Shown here piece after piece: positions 24,586-38,600 of a stretch of 64,000 bases of DNA. The notes beneath the pieces are model-generated. The model was not told where the DNA came from and ran no database searches. It was given only the letters and a program-made list of their open reading frames with translations. The position numbers and the translations under genes are program-made. Source of the DNA: Megachile rotundata (lineage: Eukaryota; Arthropoda; Insecta; Hymenoptera; Megachilidae); NCBI RefSeq assembly GCF_050947335.1, contig NW_027473315.1:62001-126000 (forward strand). The letters run 5' to 3'. Position 1 is the first letter of the stretch. Each line of letters starts with the position of its first letter.

Positions 24586-24963
24586 ATTATTGTGATTGTA
24601 TGATTGTGATTGTATGATTGTGATTGTATGATTGTGATTGTATGATTGTGAATGTATGATTATGATTGTATGATTGTGATTGTATGATTGTGATTGTATG
24701 GTTGTTTTTGTATGATTGTGATTGTATAGTAGTAATTGTATGATTGTCATCGTATGATTGTGATTGTATGATTGCTTTTGTATGATTGTGATTGTATAGT
24801 AGTAATTGTATGATTGTCTTCGTATGATTGTGATCGTATGATTGTGATTGTATGATTGTGATTGTATGATTGTGATTGTATGATTGTGATTGTATCATTG
24901 TGATTGTTTGATTGTGATCATATGATTGTGATTGTATGATTGTGATTGTATGATTGTGATTGT

Positions 24964-27023
24964 ATGATTGTGATTGTATTATTGTGATTGTATGATTGTG
25001 ATTGTATGATTGTGATTGTATGATTGTGATTGTATGATTGTTTTTGTGTGATTGTGATTGTATAGTAGTAATTGTAGGATTGTCATCGTATGATTGTGAT
25101 TGTATGATTGTTTTTGTATGATTGTGATTGTATAGTAGTGATTGTATGATTGTCTTCGTATGATTGTGGTTGTATGATTGTGATTGTATCATTGCGATAG
25201 TATGATTGTGATTGTATGATTGCGGTCGTATGATTGTGATCGTATGATTGTGATTGTATGATTGTGATTGTATGATTGTGATTGTATGATTGTGATTGTA
25301 TCATTGTGATTGTTTGATTGTGATCATATGATTGTGATTGTATGATTGTGAATGTATGATTGTGATTGTATCATTGTGATTGTATGATTGTGATTGTATG
25401 ATTGTTTTTGTGTGATTGTGATTGTATAGTAGTAATTGTAGGATTGTCATCGTATGATTGTGATTGTATGATTGTTTTTGTATGATTGTGATTGTATAGT
25501 AGTAATTGTATGATTGTCTTCGTATGATTGTGGTTGTATGATTGTGATTGTATCATTGCGATAGTATGATTGTGATTGTATGATTGTGATTGTATGATTG
25601 TGATTGTATGTTTGCGATAGTGTGATTGGGATTGTGTGATTGTGATTGTATGATTGTGATTGTATGATTGAGATTGCATGATTGTGATTGTATTATTGTG
25701 ATTGTATGATTGTGATTGTATGATTGTGATTGTATGATTGTGAATGTATGACTGTGATTGTATGATTGTGAATGTGTGATTGTGATTGTATGATTGTTTT
25801 TGTATGATTGTGATTGTATAGTAGTAATTGTATGATTGTCATCGTATGATTGTGTTTGTATGATTGTTTTTGTATGATTGTGATTGTATAGTAGTAATTG
25901 TATGATTGTCTTCGTATGATTGTGATCGTATGATTGTGATTGTATGATTGTGATTGCATGATTGTGATTGTATCATTGTTTTTGTATGATTGTGATTTTA
26001 TGATTGTGATTGTGTGATTGTGATTGTATGATTGTGATTGTATGATTGTGATTGTATGATTGGGATGGTATGATTGTGATTGTATGATTCTGATTGCATG
26101 ATTGTGATTGTATGATTGTGATTGTATGATTGTGATTGTATGATTGTGATTGTATCATTGTTTTTGTATGATTGTGATTGTATGATTGCGATTGTGTGAT
26201 TGTGATTGTATGATTGTGATTGTATGATTGTGATTGTATGATTGGGATGGTATGATTGTGATTGTATGATTGTGATTGTATGATTGTGATTGCATGTTTG
26301 TGATTGTATGATTGTGGTTGTATGATTGTGATTGTATGATTGTGATTGCATGATTGTGATTGAATGATTGTGATTGTATGATTGTGATTGTATGATTGTG
26401 ATTGTATGATTGTGATTGTATGATTGTGAATGTATGATTGTGATTGTATGATTGTGATTGTATGATTGTGATTGTATTATTGTGATTGTATGATTGTGAT
26501 TGTATGATTGTGCTTGTATCATTGTTTTTGTATGATTGTGATTGTATGATTGCGATTGTGTGATTGTGATTGTATGATTGTGATTGTATGATTGTGATTG
26601 TATGATTGTGAATGTATGATTGTGATTGTATGATTGTGATTGTATGATTGTGATTGTATGATTGTTTTTGTATGATTGTGATTGTATAGTAGTAATTGTA
26701 TGATTGTCTTCGTATGATTGTGATCGTATGATTGTGATTGTATGATTGTGATTGTATGATTGTGATTGTATGATTGTGATTGCATGATTGTGATTGAATG
26801 ATTGTGATTGTATGATTGTGATTGTACGATTGTGATTGTATGATTGCGATAGTATGATTGTGATTGTATGATTGTGATTGTATGATTGTGATTGTATGAT
26901 TGTGATTGTAAGATGGCGCGTGTATGATTGAGATTGTATGATTGTGATTGTATGATTGTGATCATATGGTTCTGATTGTTCGATTGCGATTGTACGATTG
27001 TGATTACATGATTGTGATTGCAT
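24964..27023 (+). repeat. Block C second copy
   Basis: Right-hand copy of 4,621-6,512 at offset 20,343, then 20,511. It ends in a zeta module (26,910) whose right part, after TTTTTGT, returns to consensus and lacks the GATTCT and GTGCCTGT units. It holds an additional 168-bp gamma-like stretch at about 26.7-26.9 kb. Confidence 0.8.
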
Positions 27024-27035
27024 GATTGTTTTTGT
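26910..27035 (+). repeat. Zeta module, full head, short right side
   Basis: AAGATGGCGCG, CATATGGTTCTG, TCGATTGCG and GATTAC units are all present. The module ends after the TTTTTGT unit and runs into consensus and a gamma cassette. Confidence 0.88.
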
Positions 27036-28331
27036 ATGATTGTGATTGTATGATTGTGATTGTATGATTGTGATTGCATGATTGTGATTGAATGATTGTG
27101 ATTGTATGATTGTGATTGCACGATTGTGATTGTATGATTGCGATAGTATGATTGTGATTGTGTGATTGTGATTGTATGATTGTGATTGTATGATTGTGAT
27201 TGTATGATTGTGATTGTATGATTGTGATTGTATGATTGTGATTGTATGGTTGTGATTGTATGATTGTGATTGTATGATTGTGATTGTATGATTGAGATTG
27301 TATGATTGTGATTGTATTATTGTGATTGTATGATTGTGAATGTATGATTGTGATTGTATGATTGTGATTGTATGACTGTGATTGTACGATTGTTTTTGTA
27401 TGATTGTGATTGTATAGTAGTAATTGTATGATTGTCTTCGTATGATTGTGATCGTATGATTGTGATTGTATGATTGTGATTGTATGATTGTGATTGTATG
27501 ATTGTATGATTGCGATTGTGTGATTGTGATTGTATGATTGGGATGGTATGATTGTGATTGTATGATTGTGATTGTATGATTGTGATTGCATGATTGTGAT
27601 TGTATGATTGTGATTGTATGATTGTGATTGTATGATTGTGATTGTATGATTGTGATTGTATGATTGTGATTGTATGATTGTGATTGTATGATTGTGATTG
27701 TATGATTGTGAATGTATGATTATGATTGTATGATTGTGATTGTATGATTGTGATTGTATGGTTGTTTTTGTATGATTGTGATTGTATAGTAGTAATTGTA
27801 TGATTGTCATCGTGTGATTGTGATTGTATAGTAGTAATTGTATGATTGTCATCGTGTGATTGTGATTGTATGATTGCTTTTGTATGATTGTGATTGTATA
27901 GTAGTAATTGTATGATTGTCTTCGTATGATTGTGATCGTATGATTGTGATTGTATGATTGTGATTGTATGATTGTGATTGTATGATTGTGATTGTATCAT
28001 TGTGATTGTTTGATTGTGATCATATGATTGTGATTGTATGATTGTGATTGTATGATTGTGATTGTATGATTGTGATTGTATGATTGTGATTGTATGATTG
28101 TGATTGTATGATTGTGATTGTATGATTGTGATTGTATGATTGTGATTGTATGATTGTTTTTGTGTGATTGTGATTGTATAGCAGTAATTGTAGAATTGTC
28201 ATCGTATGATTGTGATTGTATGATTGTTTTTGTATGATTGTGATTGTATAGTAGTAATTGTATGATTGTGATTGTATGATTGTGATTGTATCATTGTGAT
28301 TGTATCATTGTGATTGTTTGATTGTGATCAT
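27036..28331 (+). repeat. Mosaic segment containing an 8-bp unit
   Basis: Gamma near 27,075, an alpha cassette near 27,385, the shortened unit at 27,498, beta and alpha cassettes to 27,950, and epsilon at 27,996 and 28,304. Near 27,790-27,850 the TAGTAG/TCATCG pair is repeated after only 56 bp with the TTTTTGT unit missing, a local contraction of the alpha order. Confidence 0.75.
27498..27505 (+). repeat. 8-bp unit (loss of one hexamer)
   Basis: The unit is ATGATTGT, consensus minus six bases, that is, one TGATTG hexamer plus TA. The same shortened unit in the same surroundings (a TCTTCG alpha on the left, TGCGATTGT, GTGATTG and GGGATGG on the right) recurs at 30,305 and 32,944, so the three are one event spread by copying. 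Confidence 0.93.
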
Positions 28332-28415
28332 ATGATTGTGATTGTATGATTGTGATTGTATGATTGTGAATGTATGATTGTGATTGTATGATTGTGATTG
28401 TATGATTGTGATTGT

Positions 28416-28428
28416 ATGATTGTGATGT
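28416..28428 (+). repeat. 13-bp unit
   Basis: The unit is ATGATTGTGATGT, one T short of consensus. Its copy is at 31,055-31,067, exactly 2,639 bp to the right, inside the tandem duplication. Confidence 0.93.
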
Positions 28429-30304
28429 ATGATTGTTTTTGTGTGATTGTGATTGTATAGTAGTAATTGTAGGATTGTCATCGTATGATTGTGATTGTAT
28501 GATTGTTTTTGTATGATTGTGATTGTATAGTAGTAATTGTATGATTGTCTTCGTATGATTGTGGTTGTATGATTGTGATTGTATCATTGCGATAGTATGA
28601 TTGTGATTGTATGATTGTGATTGTATGATTGTGATTGTATGATTGCGATAGTATGATTGGGATTGTGTGATTGTGATTGTATGATTGTGATTGTATGATT
28701 GAGATTGCATGATTGTGATTGTATTATTGTGATTGTATGATTGTGATTGTATGTTTGTGAATGTATGACTGTGATTGTATGATTGTGAATGTGTCATTGT
28801 GATTGTATGATTGTTTTTGTATGATTGTGATTGTATAGTAGTAATTGTATGATTGTCATCGTATGATTGTGTTTGTATGATTGTTTTTGTATGATTGTGA
28901 TTGTATAGTAGTAATTGTATGATTGTCTTCGTATGATTGTGATCGTATGATTGTGATTGTATGATTGTGATTGCATGATTGTGATTGTATCATTGTTTTT
29001 GTATGATTGTGATTGTATGATTGCGATTGTGTGATTGTGATTGTATGATTGTGATTGTATGATTGTGATTGTATGATTGAGATTGTATGATTGTGATTGT
29101 ATTATTGTGATTGTATGATTGTGATTGTATGATTGTGATTGTATGATTGTGATTGTATGATTGTTTTTGTGTGATTGTGATTGTATAGTAGTAATTGTAG
29201 GATTGTCATCGTATGATTGTGATTGTATGATTGTTTTTGTATGATTGTGATTGTATAGTAGTAATTGTATGATTGTCTTCGTATGATTGTGGTTGTATGA
29301 TTGTGATTGTATCATTGCGATAGTATGATTGTGATTGTATGATTGCGGTCGTATGATTGTGATCGTATGATTGTGATTGTATGATTGTGATTGTATGATT
29401 GTGATTGTATGATTGTGATTGTATCATTGTGATTGTTTGATTGTGATCATATGATTGTGATTGTATGATTGTGAATGTATGATTGTGATTGTATCATTGT
29501 GATTGTATGATTGTGATTGTATGATTGTTTTTGTGTGATTGTGATTGTATAGTAGTAATTGTAGGATTGTCATCGTATGATTGTGATTGTATGATTGTTT
29601 TTGTATGATTGTGATTGTATAGTAGTAATTGTATGATTGTCTTCGTATGATTGTGGTTGTATGATTGTGATTGTATCATTGCGATAGTATGATTGTGATT
29701 GTATGATTGTGATTGTATGATTGTGATTGTATGTTTGCGATAGTGTGATTGGGATTGTGTGATTGTGATTGTATGATTGTGATTGTATGATTGAGATTGC
29801 ATGATTGTGATTGTATTATTGTGATTGTATGATTGTGATTGTATGATTGTGATTGTATGTTTGTGAATGTATGACTGTGATTGTATGATTGTGAATGTGT
29901 GATTGTGATTGTATGATTGTTTTTGTATGATTGTGATTGTATAGTAGTAATTGTATGATTGTCATCGTATGATTGTGTTTGTATGATTGTTTTTGTATGA
30001 TTGTGATTGTATAGTAGTAATTGTATGATTGTCTTCGTATGATTGTGATCGTATGATTGTGATTGTATGATTGTGATTGTATGATTGTGATTGCATGATT
30101 GTGATTGAATGATTGTGATTGTATGATTGTGATTGTACGATTGTGATTGTATGATTGCGATAGTATGATTGTGATTGTATGATTGTGATTGTATGATTGT
30201 GATTGTATGATTGTGATTGTATAGTAGTAATTGTATGAATGTCTTCGTATGATTGTGATCGTATGATTGTGATTGTATGATTGTGATTGTATGATTGTGA
30301 TTGT

Positions 30305-30312
30305 ATGATTGT
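30305..30312 (+). repeat. 8-bp unit, second copy
   Basis: It is ATGATTGT followed by TGCGATTGT and GTGATTG units, as at 27,498. Confidence 0.93.
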
Positions 30313-31054
30313 ATGATTGCGATTGTGTGATTGTGATTGTATGATTGGGATGGTATGATTGTGATTGTATGATTGTGATTGTATGATTGTGATTGCATGA
30401 TTGTGATTGTATGATTGTGATTGTATGATTGTGATTGTATGATTGTGATTGCATGATTGTGATTGAATGATTGTGATTGTATGATTGTGATTGTGTGATT
30501 GTGATTGTATGATTGGGATGGTATGATTGTGATTGTATGATTGTGATTGTATGATTGTGATTGTATGATTGTGATTGCATGATTGTGATTGTATGATTGT
30601 GATTGTATGATTGGGATGGTATGATTGTGATTGTATGATTGTGATTGTATGATTGTGATTGTATGATTGTGATTGCATGATTGTGATTGTATGATTGTGA
30701 TTGTATTATTGTGATTGTATGATTGTGATTGTATGATTGTGATTGTATGATTGTGAATGTATGATTGTGAATGTATGATTGTGATTGTATGATTGTGATT
30801 GTATGATTGTTTTTGTGTGATTGTGATTGTATAGTAGTAATTGTAGGATTGTCATCGTATGATTGTGATTGTATGATTGTTTTTGTATGATTGTGATTGT
30901 ATAGTAGTAACTGTATGATTGTCTTCGTATGGTTGTGGTTGTATGATTGTGATTGTATCATTGCGATAGTATGATTGTGATTGTATGATTGTGATTGTAT
31001 GATTGTGAATGTATGATTGTGATTGTATGATTGTGATTGTATGATTGTGATTGT

Positions 31055-31067
31055 ATGATTGTGATGT
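31055..31067 (+). repeat. 13-bp unit, second copy
   Basis: It is ATGATTGTGATGT again, at the position predicted by the 2,639-bp period from 28,416. Confidence 0.93.
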
Positions 31068-32943
31068 ATGATTGTTTTTGTGTGATTGTGATTGTATAGT
31101 AGTAATTGTAGGATTGTCATCGTATGATTGTGATTGTATGATTGTTTTTGTATGATTGTGATTGTATAGTAGTAATTGTATGATTGTCTTCGTATGATTG
31201 TGGTTGTATGATTGTGATTGTATCATTGCGATAGTATGATTGTGATTGTATGATTGTGATTGTATGATTGTGATTGTATGATTGCGATAGTATGATTGGG
31301 ATTGTGTGATTGTGATTGTATGATTGTGATTGTATGATTGAGATTGCATGATTGTGATTGTATTATTGTGATTGTATGATTGTGATTGTATGTTTGTGAA
31401 TGTATGACTGTGATTGTATGATTGTGAATGTGTCATTGTGATTGTATGATTGTTTTTGTATGATTGTGATTGTATAGTAGTAATTGTATGATTGTCATCG
31501 TATGATTGTGTTTGTATGATTGTTTTTGTATGATTGTGATTGTATAGTAGTAATTGTATGATTGTCTTCGTATGATTGTGATCGTATGATTGTGATTGTA
31601 TGATTGTGATTGCATGATTGTGATTGTATCATTGTTTTTGTATGATTGTGATTGTATGATTGCGATTGTGTGATTGTGATTGTATGATTGTGATTGTATG
31701 ATTGTGATTGTATGATTGAGATTGTATGATTGTGATTGTATTATTGTGATTGTATGATTGTGATTGTATGATTGTGATTGTATGATTGTGATTGTATGAT
31801 TGTTTTTGTGTGATTGTGATTGTATAGTAGTAATTGTAGGATTGTCATCGTATGATTGTGATTGTATGATTGTTTTTGTATGATTGTGATTGTATAGTAG
31901 TAATTGTATGATTGTCTTCGTATGATTGTGGTTGTATGATTGTGATTGTATCATTGCGATAGTATGATTGTGATTGTATGATTGCGGTCGTATGATTGTG
32001 ATCGTATGATTGTGATTGTATGATTGTGATTGTATGATTGTGATTGTATGATTGTGATTGTATCATTGTGATTGTTTGATTGTGATCATATGATTGTGAT
32101 TGTATGATTGTGAATGTATGATTGTGATTGTATCATTGTGATTGTATGATTGTGATTGTATGATTGTTTTTGTGTGATTGTGATTGTATAGTAGTAATTG
32201 TAGGATTGTCATCGTATGATTGTGATTGTATGATTGTTTTTGTATGATTGTGATTGTATAGTAGTAATTGTATGATTGTCTTCGTATGATTGTGGTTGTA
32301 TGATTGTGATTGTATCATTGCGATAGTATGATTGTGATTGTATGATTGTGATTGTATGATTGTGATTGTATGTTTGCGATAGTGTGATTGGGATTGTGTG
32401 ATTGTGATTGTATGATTGTGATTGTATGATTGAGATTGCATGATTGTGATTGTATTATTGTGATTGTATGATTGTGATTGTATGATTGTGATTGTATGTT
32501 TGTGAATGTATGACTGTGATTGTATGATTGTGAATGTGTGATTGTGATTGTATGATTGTTTTTGTATGATTGTGATTGTATAGTAGTAATTGTATGATTG
32601 TCATCGTATGATTGTGTTTGTATGATTGTTTTTGTATGATTGTGATTGTATAGTAGTAATTGTATGATTGTCTTCGTATGATTGTGATCGTATGATTGTG
32701 ATTGTATGATTGTGATTGTATGATTGTGATTGCATGATTGTGATTGAATGATTGTGATTGTATGATTGTGATTGTACGATTGTGATTGTATGATTGCGAT
32801 AGTATGATTGTGATTGTATGATTGTGATTGTATGATTGTGATTGTATGATTGTGATTGTATAGTAGTAATTGTATGATTGTCTTCGTATGATTGTGATCG
32901 TATGATTGTGATTGTATGATTGTGATTGTATGATTGTGATTGT

Positions 32944-32951
32944 ATGATTGT
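32944..32951 (+). repeat. 8-bp unit, third copy
   Basis: It is ATGATTGT at the position predicted by the 2,639-bp period from 30,305. Confidence 0.93.
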
Positions 32952-33647
32952 ATGATTGCGATTGTGTGATTGTGATTGTATGATTGGGATGGTATGATTG
33001 TGATTGTATGATTGTGATTGTATGATTGTGATTGCATGATTGTGATTGTATGATTGTGATTGTATGATTGTGATTGTATGATTGTGATTGCATGATTGTG
33101 ATTGAATGATTGTGATTGTATGATTGTGATTGTGTGATTGTGATTGTATGATTGGGATGGTATGATTGTGATTGTATGATTGTGATTGTATGATTGTGAT
33201 TGTATGATTGTGATTGCATGATTGTGATTGTATGATTGTGATTGTATGATTGGGATGGTATGATTGTGATTGTATGATTGTGATTGTATGATTGTGATTG
33301 TATGATTGTGATTGCATGATTGTGATTGTATGATTGTGATTGTATTATTGTGATTGTATGATTGTGATTGTATGATTGTGATTGTATGATTGTGAATGTA
33401 TGATTGTGAATGTATGATTGTGATTGTATGATTGTGATTGTATGATTGTTTTTGTGTGATTGTGATTGTATAGTAGTAATTGTAGGATTGTCATCGTATG
33501 ATTGTGATTGTATGATTGTTTTTGTATGATTGTGATTGTATAGTAGTAACTGTATGATTGTCTTCGTATGGTTGTGGTTGTATGATTGTGATTGTATCAT
33601 TGCGATAGTATGATTGTGATTGTATGATTGTGATTGTATGATTGTGA

Positions 33648-34644
33648 TTGTATGATTGCGATAGTATGATTGGGATTGTGTGATTGTGATTGTATGATTG
33701 TGATTGTATGATTGAGATTGCATGATTGTGATTGTATTATTGTGATTGTATGATTGTGATTGTATGATTGTGATTGTATGTTTGTGAATGTATGACTGTG
33801 ATTGTATGATTGTGAATGTGTGATTGTGATTGTATGATTGTTTTTGTATGATTGTGATTGTATAGTAGTAATTGTATGATTGTCACCGTATGATTGTGTT
33901 TGTATGATTGTTTTTGTATGATTGTGATTGTATAGTAGTAATTGTATGATTGTCTTCGTATGATTGTGATCGTATGATTGTGATTGCATGATTGTGATTG
34001 CATGATTGTGATTGTATCATTGTTTTTGTATGATTGTGATTGTATGATTGCGATTGTGTGATTGTGATTGTATGATTGTGATTGTATGATTGTGATTGTA
34101 TGATTGAGATTGTATGATTGTGATTGTATTATTGTGATTGTATGATTGTGATTGTATGATTGTGATTGTATGATTGTGAATGTATGATTGTGATTGTATG
34201 ATTGTGATTGTATGACTGTGATTGTATGATTGTTTTTGTATGATTGTGATTGTATAGTAGTAATTGTATGAATGTCTTCGTATGATTGTGATCGTATGAT
34301 TGTGATTGTATGATTGTGATTGTATGATTGTGATTGTATGATTGTGATTGTATCATTGTTTTTGTATGATTGTGATTGTATGATTGCGATTGTGTGATTG
34401 TGATTGTATGATTGGGATGGTATGATTGTGATTGTATGATTGTGATTGTATGATTGTGATTGCATGATTGTGATTGTATGATTGTGATTGTATGATTGTG
34501 ATTGTATGATTGTGATTGCATGATTGTGATTGAATGATTGTGATTGTATGATTGTGATTGTATGATTGTGATTGTATGATTGTGATTGTATGATTGTGAT
34601 TGTATGATTGTGATTGCATGATTGTGATTGTATGATTGCGATTG
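33648..34644 (+). repeat. Mosaic segment between duplications
   Basis: About 71 units. The left half repeats the block A-like order (GGGATTGTG, GAGATTGC, GTTTGTGAATG, alpha pair). The alpha at about 33,885 has TCACCG, and the one near 34,263 has ATGAATGTCTTCG like 30,239. A beta core sits near 34,357 and a gamma-like start near 34,510. Confidence 0.7.
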
Positions 34645-35485
34645 TATGATTGTGATTGTATGATTGTGATTGTATGATTGAGATTGAATGATTGTGATTG
34701 TATGATTGTGATTGTATGATTGTGAATGTATGATTGTGATTGTATGATTGTGATTGTATGATTGTGATTGTATGATTGTTTTTGTATGATTGTGATTGTA
34801 TAGTAGTAATTGTATGATTGTCATCGTATGATTGTGATTGTATGATTGTTTTCGTATGATTGTGATTGTATAGTAGTAATTGTATGATTGTCTTCGTATG
34901 ATTGTGATCGTATGATTGTGATTGTATGATTGTGATTGTATGATTGTGATTGTATGATTTGAATTGTACGATTTGAATTGTATGATTGCGATCGTATCAT
35001 TGTTTGTGTATGATTGTGATTGTATGATTGCGATAGTATGATTGTGATTGTATGATTGTGTTTGTATGATTGTGATTGTATGATTGTGATTGTATGATTG
35101 TGATTGTATGATTGCGATTGTATGATTGAGATTGTATGATTGTGATTGTATTATTGTGATTGTATGATTGTGATTGTATGATTGTGATTGTATGATTGTG
35201 ATTGAATGATTGTGATTGTATGATTGTGATTGTACAATTGTGATTGTATGATTGCGATAGTATGATTGTGATTGTATGATTGTGTTTGTATGATTGTGAT
35301 TGTATGATTGTGATTGTATGATTGTGATTGTATGATTGCGATTGTATGATTGAGATTGTATGATTGTGATTGTATTATTGTGATTGTATGATTGTGATTG
35401 TATGATTGTGATTGTATGATTGTGATTGTATGATTGTGATTGTATGATTGTGATTGTATGATTGTGATTGTATGATTGTGATTGT

Positions 35486-35667
35486 AAGATGGCGCGTGTA
35501 TGATTGAGATTGTATGATTGTGATTGTATGATTGTGATCATATGGTTCTGATTGTTCGATTGCGATTGTACGATTGTGATTACATGATTGTGATTGCATG
35601 ATTGTTTTTGTATGATTGTGATTCTATGATTGTGATTTTATGATTGTGCCTGTATGACTGTGATTGT
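35486..35667 (+). repeat. Zeta module, full head
   Basis: AAGATGGCGCG through GTGCCTGT, followed by an ATGACTG unit and consensus. It lies inside the roughly 784-bp stretch of block P that has no counterpart in P'. Confidence 0.88.
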
Positions 35668-38600
35668 ATGATTGTGATTGTATGATTGTTTTTGTATGAT
35701 TGTGATTGTATGATTGTGATTGTATGATTGTGATTGCATGATTGTGATTGAATGATTGTGATTGTATGATTGTGATTGCACGATTGTGATTGTATGATTG
35801 CGATAGTATGATTGTGATTGTATGATTGTGATTGTATGATTGTGATTGTATGATTGTGATTGTATAATTGTGATTGTATGATTGTGATTGTATGATTGTG
35901 ATTGTATGGTTGTGATTGTATGATTGTGATTGTATGATTGTGATTGTATGATTGTGATTGTATGATTGAGATTGTATGATTGTGATTGTGTGATTGTGTT
36001 TGTATGATTGTGATTGTATGATTGTGATTGTATGATTATGATTGTATGATTGCGATTGTATGATTGAGATTGTATGATTGTGATTGTATTATTGTGATTG
36101 TATGATTGTGATTGTATGATTGTGAATGTATGATTGTGATTGTATGATTGTGATTGTATGATTGTGATTGTATGATTGTTTTTGTATGATTGTGATTGTA
36201 TAGTAGTAATTGTATGATTGTCATCGTATGATTGTGATTGTATGATTGCTTTTGTATGATTGTGATTGTATAGTAGTAATTGTATGATTGTCTTCGTATG
36301 ATTGTGATCGTATGATTGTGATTGTATGATTGTGATTGTATGATTGTGATTGTATGATTGTGATTGTATGATTGTGATTGTATGATTGTGATTGTATGTT
36401 TGTGAATGTATGACTGTGATTGTATGATTGTGAATGTGTGATTGTGATTGTATGATTGTTTTTGTATGATTGTGATTGTATAGTAGTAATTGTATGATTG
36501 TCATCGTATGATTGTGTTTGTATGATTGTTTTTGTATGATTGTGATTGTATAGTAGTAATTGTATGATTGTCTTCGTATGATTGTGATCGTATGATTGTG
36601 ATTGTATGATTGTGATTGCATGATTGTGATTGTATCATTGTTTTTGTATGATTGTGATTGTATGATTGCGATTGTGTGATTGTGATTGTATGATTGTGAT
36701 TGTATGATTGTGATTGTATGATTGAGATTGTATGATTGTGATTGTATTATTGTGATTGTATGATTGTGATTGTATGATTGTGATTGTATGATTGTGAATG
36801 TATGATTGTGATTGTATGATTGTGATTGTATTACTGTGATTGTATGATTGTTTTTGTATGACTGTGATTGTATAGTAGCAATTGTATGATTGTCTTCGTA
36901 TGATTGTGATCGTATGATTGTGATTGTATGATTGTGATTGTATGATTGTGATGGTATGATTGTGATTGTATCATTGTTTTTGTATAATTGTGATTGTATG
37001 ATTGCGATTGTGTGATTGTGATTGTATGATTGGGATGGTATGATTGTGATTGTATGATTGTGATTGTATGATTGTGATTGCATGATTGTGATTGTATGAT
37101 TGTGATTGTATGATTGTGATTGTATGATTGTGATTGCATGATTGTGATTGAATGATTGTGATTGTATGATTCTGATTGTACGATTGTGATTGTATGATTG
37201 CGATAGTATGATTGTGATGGTATGATTGTGTTTGTATGATTGTGATTGTATGATTGTGATTGTATGATTGTGATTGTATGATTGCGATTGTATGATTGAG
37301 ATTGTATGATTGTGATTGTATTATTGTGATTGTATGATTGTGATTGTATGATTGTGATTGTATGATTGTGATTGTATGATTGTGAATGTATGATTGTGAA
37401 TGTATGATTGTGATTGTATGATTGTGCTTGTATGATTGTTTTTGTGTGATTGTGATTGTATAGTAGTAATTGTAGGATTGTCATCGTATGATTGTGATTG
37501 TATGATTGTTTTTGTATGATTGTGATTGTATAGTAGTAACTGTATGATTGTCTTCGTATGATTGTGGTTGTATGATTGTGATTGTATCATTGCGATAGTA
37601 TGATTGTGATTGTATGATTGTGATTGTATGATTGTGATTGTATGATTGCGATAGTATGATTGGGATTGTGTGATTGTGATTGTATGATTGTGATTGTATG
37701 ATTGAGATTGCATGATTGTGATTGTATTATTGTGATTGTATGATTGTGATTGTATGATTGTGATTGTATGTTTGTGAATGTATGACTGTGATTGTATGAT
37801 TGTGAATGTGTGATTGTGATTGTATGATTGTTTTTGTATGATTGTGATTGTATAGTAGTAATTGTATGATTGTCATCGCATGATTGTGTTTGTATGATTG
37901 TTTTTGTATGATTGTGATTGTATGGTAGTAATTGTATGATTGTCTTCGTATGATTGTGATCGTATGATTGTGATTGTATGATTGTGATTGCATGATTGTG
38001 ATTGTATCATTGTTTTTGTATGATTGTGATTGTATGATTGCGATTGTGTGATTGTGATTGTATGATTGGGATGGTATGATTGTGATTGTATGATTGTGAT
38101 TGTATGATTGTGATTACATGATTGTGATTGTATGATTGTGATTGTATGATTGTGATTGTATGATTGTGATTGCATGATTGTGATTGAATGATTGTGATTG
38201 TATGATTGTGATTGTATGATTGTGAATGTATGATTGTGATTGTATGATTGTGAATGTATGATTGTGATTGTATGATTGTGATTGTATGATTGTGATTGCA
38301 TGATTGTGATTGAATGATTGTGATTGTATGATTGTGATTGTACGATTGTGATTGTATGATTGCGATATTATGATTGTGATTGTATGATTGTGTTTGTATG
38401 ATTGTGATTGTATTATTGTGATTGTATGATTGTGATTGTATGATTGCGATTGTGTGATTGTGATTGTATGATTGTGATTGTATGATTGTGATGATATGAT
38501 TGGGATGGTATGATTGTGATTGTATGATTGTGATTGTATGATTGTGATTGCATGATTGGGATGGTACGATTGTGATTGTATGATTCTGATTGTATGATTG

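Larger units (their letters stand above)
28332..30970 (+). repeat. 2,639-bp tandem duplication, left copy
   Basis: The copy is 2,639 bp, which is not a multiple of 14 because it includes one 13-bp unit (28,416) and one 8-bp unit (30,305). It contains epsilon at 29,423 and many alpha pairs. The one difference noticed from the right copy is T to A at 30,239 (ATGAATGTCTTCG here, ATGATTGTCTTCG there). Confidence 0.88.
30971..33647 (+). repeat. 2,639-bp tandem duplication, right copy
   Basis: Second copy, with the matching 13-bp unit at 31,055 and 8-bp unit at 32,944. Shared odd variants include GTATGGTTGTGG near 30,930 and 33,569 and GTAACTG near 30,908 and 33,547. The match runs about 38 bp past the second period, to 33,647. 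Confidence 0.88.

Noticed and set aside
22198..24750. 850-codon open frame on the minus strand, with many others of 60-530 codons
   Set aside because: The satellite unit lacks stop codons in all minus-strand frames, so long frames arise automatically. They overlap each other in different frames with the same 14-residue cycle, start at variant units shared by cassettes, and have no non-repetitive part, signal sequence or domain.
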